Source: Pseudoscleropodium purum
Taxonomy: Eukaryota > Streptophyta > Bryopsida > Hypnales > Brachytheciaceae
NCBI GenBank assembly: GCA_963969395.1
Contig: OZ017796.1
Coordinates: forward strand, 42,274,243 to 42,338,242
Length of the DNA stretch: 64,000 bases
Direction: 5' to 3'
A program made the translations under genes and the position numbers. The notes under the pieces were generated by a model. It worked only from the letters and a program-made list of their open reading frames with translations, ran no database searches and was not told the DNA's origin. Numbering within the stretch: the stretch's first letter is position 1; every line of letters begins with the position of its first letter. Below are positions 60,551 through 64,000 of the stretch, in pieces.

Positions 60551-61496
60551 TGACATCCCAACAATTGTAACATGACTCCAACAACAATTTTGAGCCCATA
60601 TTCCCTCCCTTTGATGCTAAGAGACTAACTAAAATTCTAAAAGTACAATTCTTCTTCTAATTTGCTATATTATTTCATATAATATACACCCATGCACACT
60701 ATCTCATTACAAAGATAAGAAAGAAGAGAAAGAAACTCCAATCCCTAAAAGTTTGGTATACTACATGAGAATTTGTTCATTCAAGATCCTATAATTGAGT
60801 ATGAAAAGTCTACCTTATTGGTACTTATAGTACACAACATCATGTTGTTGTGTTTTTTCACAAAAATACAAGCTTTGCAATTTCACTTTCTATAGTCAAA
60901 TCATGCTATAATGCAATGAATGTCCTCTAGACTCCTCACTCTTGTACATGGCATGCATGTTTTCTTGAATGTAGACACTTTTGTCAAGGTTGATGCAACA
61001 TTCACATCAAATTCAATGTAACACATATTTTCCTCCATATATTTATTTTGCACAAAAACGAAGAGTATAAGCAATTAAAAAGGATTAGTCAAGAATATAC
61101 CAAACAATCTTGTACCACCTTGTATGGTTGCAATATCGAATAGAATAGAAGCTACCACAAAGTTGATCTTACATTGTAATTCTGCACATGTTCTTCTAGT
61201 AATGCACAAGCATGATTGATGCATGAATTTCTATTGAAGTATCCACATGTCAACAAAGCACAAGCAAAAATTTGAAAGAACCAATAGAACTAAGGCAGTA
61301 GAAAGCAATGCAATTGGTTTGTTATTGTACCAAGTGATGGATGCCATTTGCTTTCTGGTATGCACCCTATAGAGAACAAAGTTGACTATGCTTGCCACTT
61401 TTATGCTTCTTCTTTAGTATTTGGATTGGTTTTCTAGTCTTTATTGTATTCTCTTATTCTTTATATGGAAATGAAAGGCTATTCTTTTTTCAAAAA

Positions 61497-61582
61497 CAAT
61501 AATGCTCCATTAACGATGATCAAAAAGACAATGATGTTCCATTAATGATGATTAAGAAAACAATGATGCTCCATTAATATAC
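61497..61582 (+). repeat. 32-bp tandem repeat, 2.7 copies
   Basis: Units at 61497, 61529 and 61561 share CAAT(A/G)ATGCTCCATTAA and GATGAT(C/T)AA(A/G)AA. Non-coding. Confidence 0.85.
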
Positions 61583-62619
61583 TAATATTTCTATAGCAAG
61601 GATTTGGAAGACACTTTTGAATCATGAATATGAAGGGAGTTATTTTGAGAGGTGAGACAATATACCAACAACTTGAGAGGTAACCGTTGTAGACAAATAC
61701 TAGTTAGTATATTTGGAATTCAATGCTAGGAGTTTAGTGAATGTATAATTGAAAGACCCAACTACACTAAGGTCAAAAATTGATTGATAGATGAGTTTGG
61801 TATTTATTGAAGATAGCCAAAGCTTTAAAGTCATCTAAGCTTTCTCAACACCATAGTCACTATCTCTAATCTCATAAAATCTAAATAAGCAAACCAATTC
61901 AAATTGGAGAATGAAACCAAATGTATAGTAAAATCTTGTAAACAATGTTACTACTCATAACATTCTTGAATGGGAAAGTGGTTCTATAGCTTTACTTTAA
62001 CTAGAACATATTCTTATTAGTATCCTACAATAAATGGAGAAGCTTGCACTTAAGATGCTCTTTAGTGAAAGGAACCTTGATTCATAGAAAACCAAGAGTC
62101 ACATACCTTGAAGATAAAAAAGCTTATGCTATACATTGCCTGTTTCGTTTTTAAATTTTAGTTTCCTTCTCCTTGCCTACCAATGTGGCCATTGCATGAA
62201 GTTAGAAGCCCCCGTACTACAGTCCCATTCAAAGAGGTCATCATTGTAAAGGCTTGCTCATAGAAGCAAAGACAAAAAAACAAACTATGGTAGCTAACCC
62301 ATTTCTGACCAAGGACCCATTCCTATCATATAGGCTACATTCTTTCCAATCAGTAGGAGAAAGTAGGAGATTAATAATGGCACAATTTACAATGCAATTG
62401 TGGCACATTACAATTGGCTACAATCTTGGTTGATTTTGCAACCAACCCATGGTTGGAAATAGGAAGACCTATATGACAAGAATAGGTCAAACAAAATCTT
62501 CACCTTAAAAATTTATAGTAATTAAATTCTGAAAAAATATGGAATCCTTCTAAACCTATTTCTACACATGGGAAAACTTCTGCACTCAAGAAACCTATGC
62601 TCCAGATATGCATAATTGC
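61583..62619. other. AT-rich spacer, nothing assigned
   Basis: No supported gene or element. Confidence 0.4.
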
Positions 62620-64000
62620 TTAAGTGGTCGAAAATGGGTCGGCTACCACAAGACGAATTTAACTATCCGTGGATGATTTCAAGACTTTTGATAGTGACGG
62701 ATGAGCAATGAGTTGAAAGAGGTATAACTTGAGAGCAGTTATTCCATTGAATGCAGACAGCTCTCTCTTGTTGACGCAGAGTATAATTCACATATTCAGC
62801 ACGTGAATGCAGCAGCTGCCACAGATAAATCCTGCATCCTCAATAACTTAGTAATGCTATTGACGAGGTTATTAATGCACTTCCCCGACTGAGCTTGACC
62901 TCCATGTGATCACTCACAACGGAGTGCGTTCCCCAAAGCTTGCCCCAATATAATAATAAGCAGATGCAAATAGCGCAATGTGCAGCTCAAGGACATTGAA
63001 CTAAAAAAAATCAGCCTTCACTGACTCCCAATCGTGACACTCGAAGAGTTTCACTTGGTTTTGAGTGGTCCTACATATATTTTAATGAATTGAAATGGTT
63101 GTACATTGGAAAAGAATCTAGACTGGATAATACACGAGAGCCAGGATTGAGAGCCACGAGGTCGAAGGAGCATTATTGGACATATTGCTAAGTCGTGTCA
63201 CCCAATTAGGGAACGTCCATATCTGTTCTTTTTCGATGATCAAAGAGCCTTAGAATGAGGAGAAAGATTGAGAATTAGAATCCTTGTCTAACTAGACAAT
63301 CATACAAACAAAGAATCGATAGCATTGTCTCTGGACTTGGTGTTATGAGATTTTAGAAGTGATCTGGAGTTCCAGAATTGAAGAACCACGCTTAAGTAAC
63401 GCTGTTGATAAGTTACTGGCAAGCAGCGTCCTGCTTCGGATGTTGCCGTCTAATATCTCGCGGAACTAAGTTACAAGTACCACATGATAAGCAACAAGGA
63501 TTCTTCATTCATTACTTTGTGAAATTGTCGAGAGAATTGCTGCTTCTGTTTTGTTTTATTCCCACCAGCTATTGCAATGTTGGATCGCCAGTGCTGCAAA
63601 GCAAATATTCTGGATGTTCGAGCCATCCTCTGCCTCTCTAAAGTCCCACGTCTGCACAAGTGGCCATGGCCACCTACTCTGACCCGTCTGATCCCTCTAC
63701 CAAACGTCAGTGAATCGATGCTCAGAGCCGCCTCCAGGGACTCGTTCAGTTGAAAGCAAGTAGGCAAGTAAGTTAAGAAATCCACGTGATTCTCACTGCA
63801 AGGAAGGAGCTTATTGATTGTGACCATCATCGCGTACTAAGGTAGGGTAGCCCGAAATCGACCCCAGACAAATTGCGAGCCCTACGGCTATCTGTACCCA
63901 ATTGTGCTTTGTATCAAGTTTTGTACTTAGCTTCAAGCATTGACATGCTCAATGAGTGCGGAATGGGTGCTGACAGTGTTGGAATTGGGTTGAAACTAGA
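62620..64000. other. Third balanced-composition island, possible gene start
   Basis: Composition turns gene-like at about 62620 and stays so to the window end. An ATG at 63666 in a good plant context (GTGGCCATGGCC) opens a short frame, MATYSDPSDPSTKRQ, that stops at 63713 unless it is spliced at a GTCAGT inside its last codons. A minus-strand open frame of 119 codons (63471-63830) has no recognised domain. A gene continuing past 64000 is possible but not shown. Confidence 0.25.

Noticed and set aside
63471..63830. 119-codon minus-strand open frame
   Set aside because: It has no recognised domain and overlaps a plus-strand frame. Evidence is too weak for a gene call.
1..64000. CRISPR array, operon or tRNA/rRNA genes
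   Set aside because: No regularly spaced identical repeats with unique spacers, no polycistronic layout, and no tRNA or rRNA signature were found. The window is plant nuclear DNA.

Overview
The window is nuclear DNA of a land plant. Two genes show this: an intron-containing 12-oxophytodienoate reductase (OPR)-type gene at 54.8-56.5 kb and a MIR535 hairpin on the minus strand near 16.1 kb. The very AT-rich spacers, the long gene-poor stretches and the relic Ty3-type retroelement suggest a seed-free plant, perhaps a moss. Nothing in the window fixes the species, so that placement is an inference.

Layout. (1) 1-0.96 kb is AT-rich flank. (2) 0.96-18.69 kb is an island of more balanced composition with almost no protein-coding signal. 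It holds the MIR535 precursor, several short exon-like blocks bounded by good splice sites, and at least five decayed copies of a ~160-bp inverted-terminal-repeat element with ends like AACGTCAATTT. (3) 18.69-54.14 kb is very AT-rich and made of transposon debris: a three-unit inverted/direct repeat at 19.0-20.8 kb, two GC-rich hAT-type MITEs with 8-bp target duplications, a CACTA-type MITE, a repeated ~270-bp inverted-repeat element (23.8 and 41.6 kb), two oppositely oriented LTR-like sequences (30-31 kb and 52-53 kb), a Ty3/gypsy integrase relic (40.1-40.8 kb), and two long unidentified reading frames broken mainly by stop codons (31.8-33.5 kb minus; 42.8-48.3 kb plus). (4) 54.14-57.74 kb is a second gene island with the OPR gene (four coding exons, 393 residues). 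(5) 57.74-62.6 kb is AT-rich again, with a second CACTA-type MITE. (6) 62.6-64.0 kb returns to gene-like composition and may be the 5' part of a gene that continues past the window.

Only two genes look functional. The OPR enzyme would be an FMN-dependent enone reductase of oxylipin metabolism. MIR535 is a regulatory microRNA of the miR156/529/535 group. No functional link between them can be seen. No CRISPR array, operon, rRNA or convincing tRNA gene was found. The best leads for follow-up are the MIR535 locus with its exon-sized hairpin, the hAT MITE pair with its readable insertion history, and the unidentified decayed reading frames lying upstream of LTR-like sequences.
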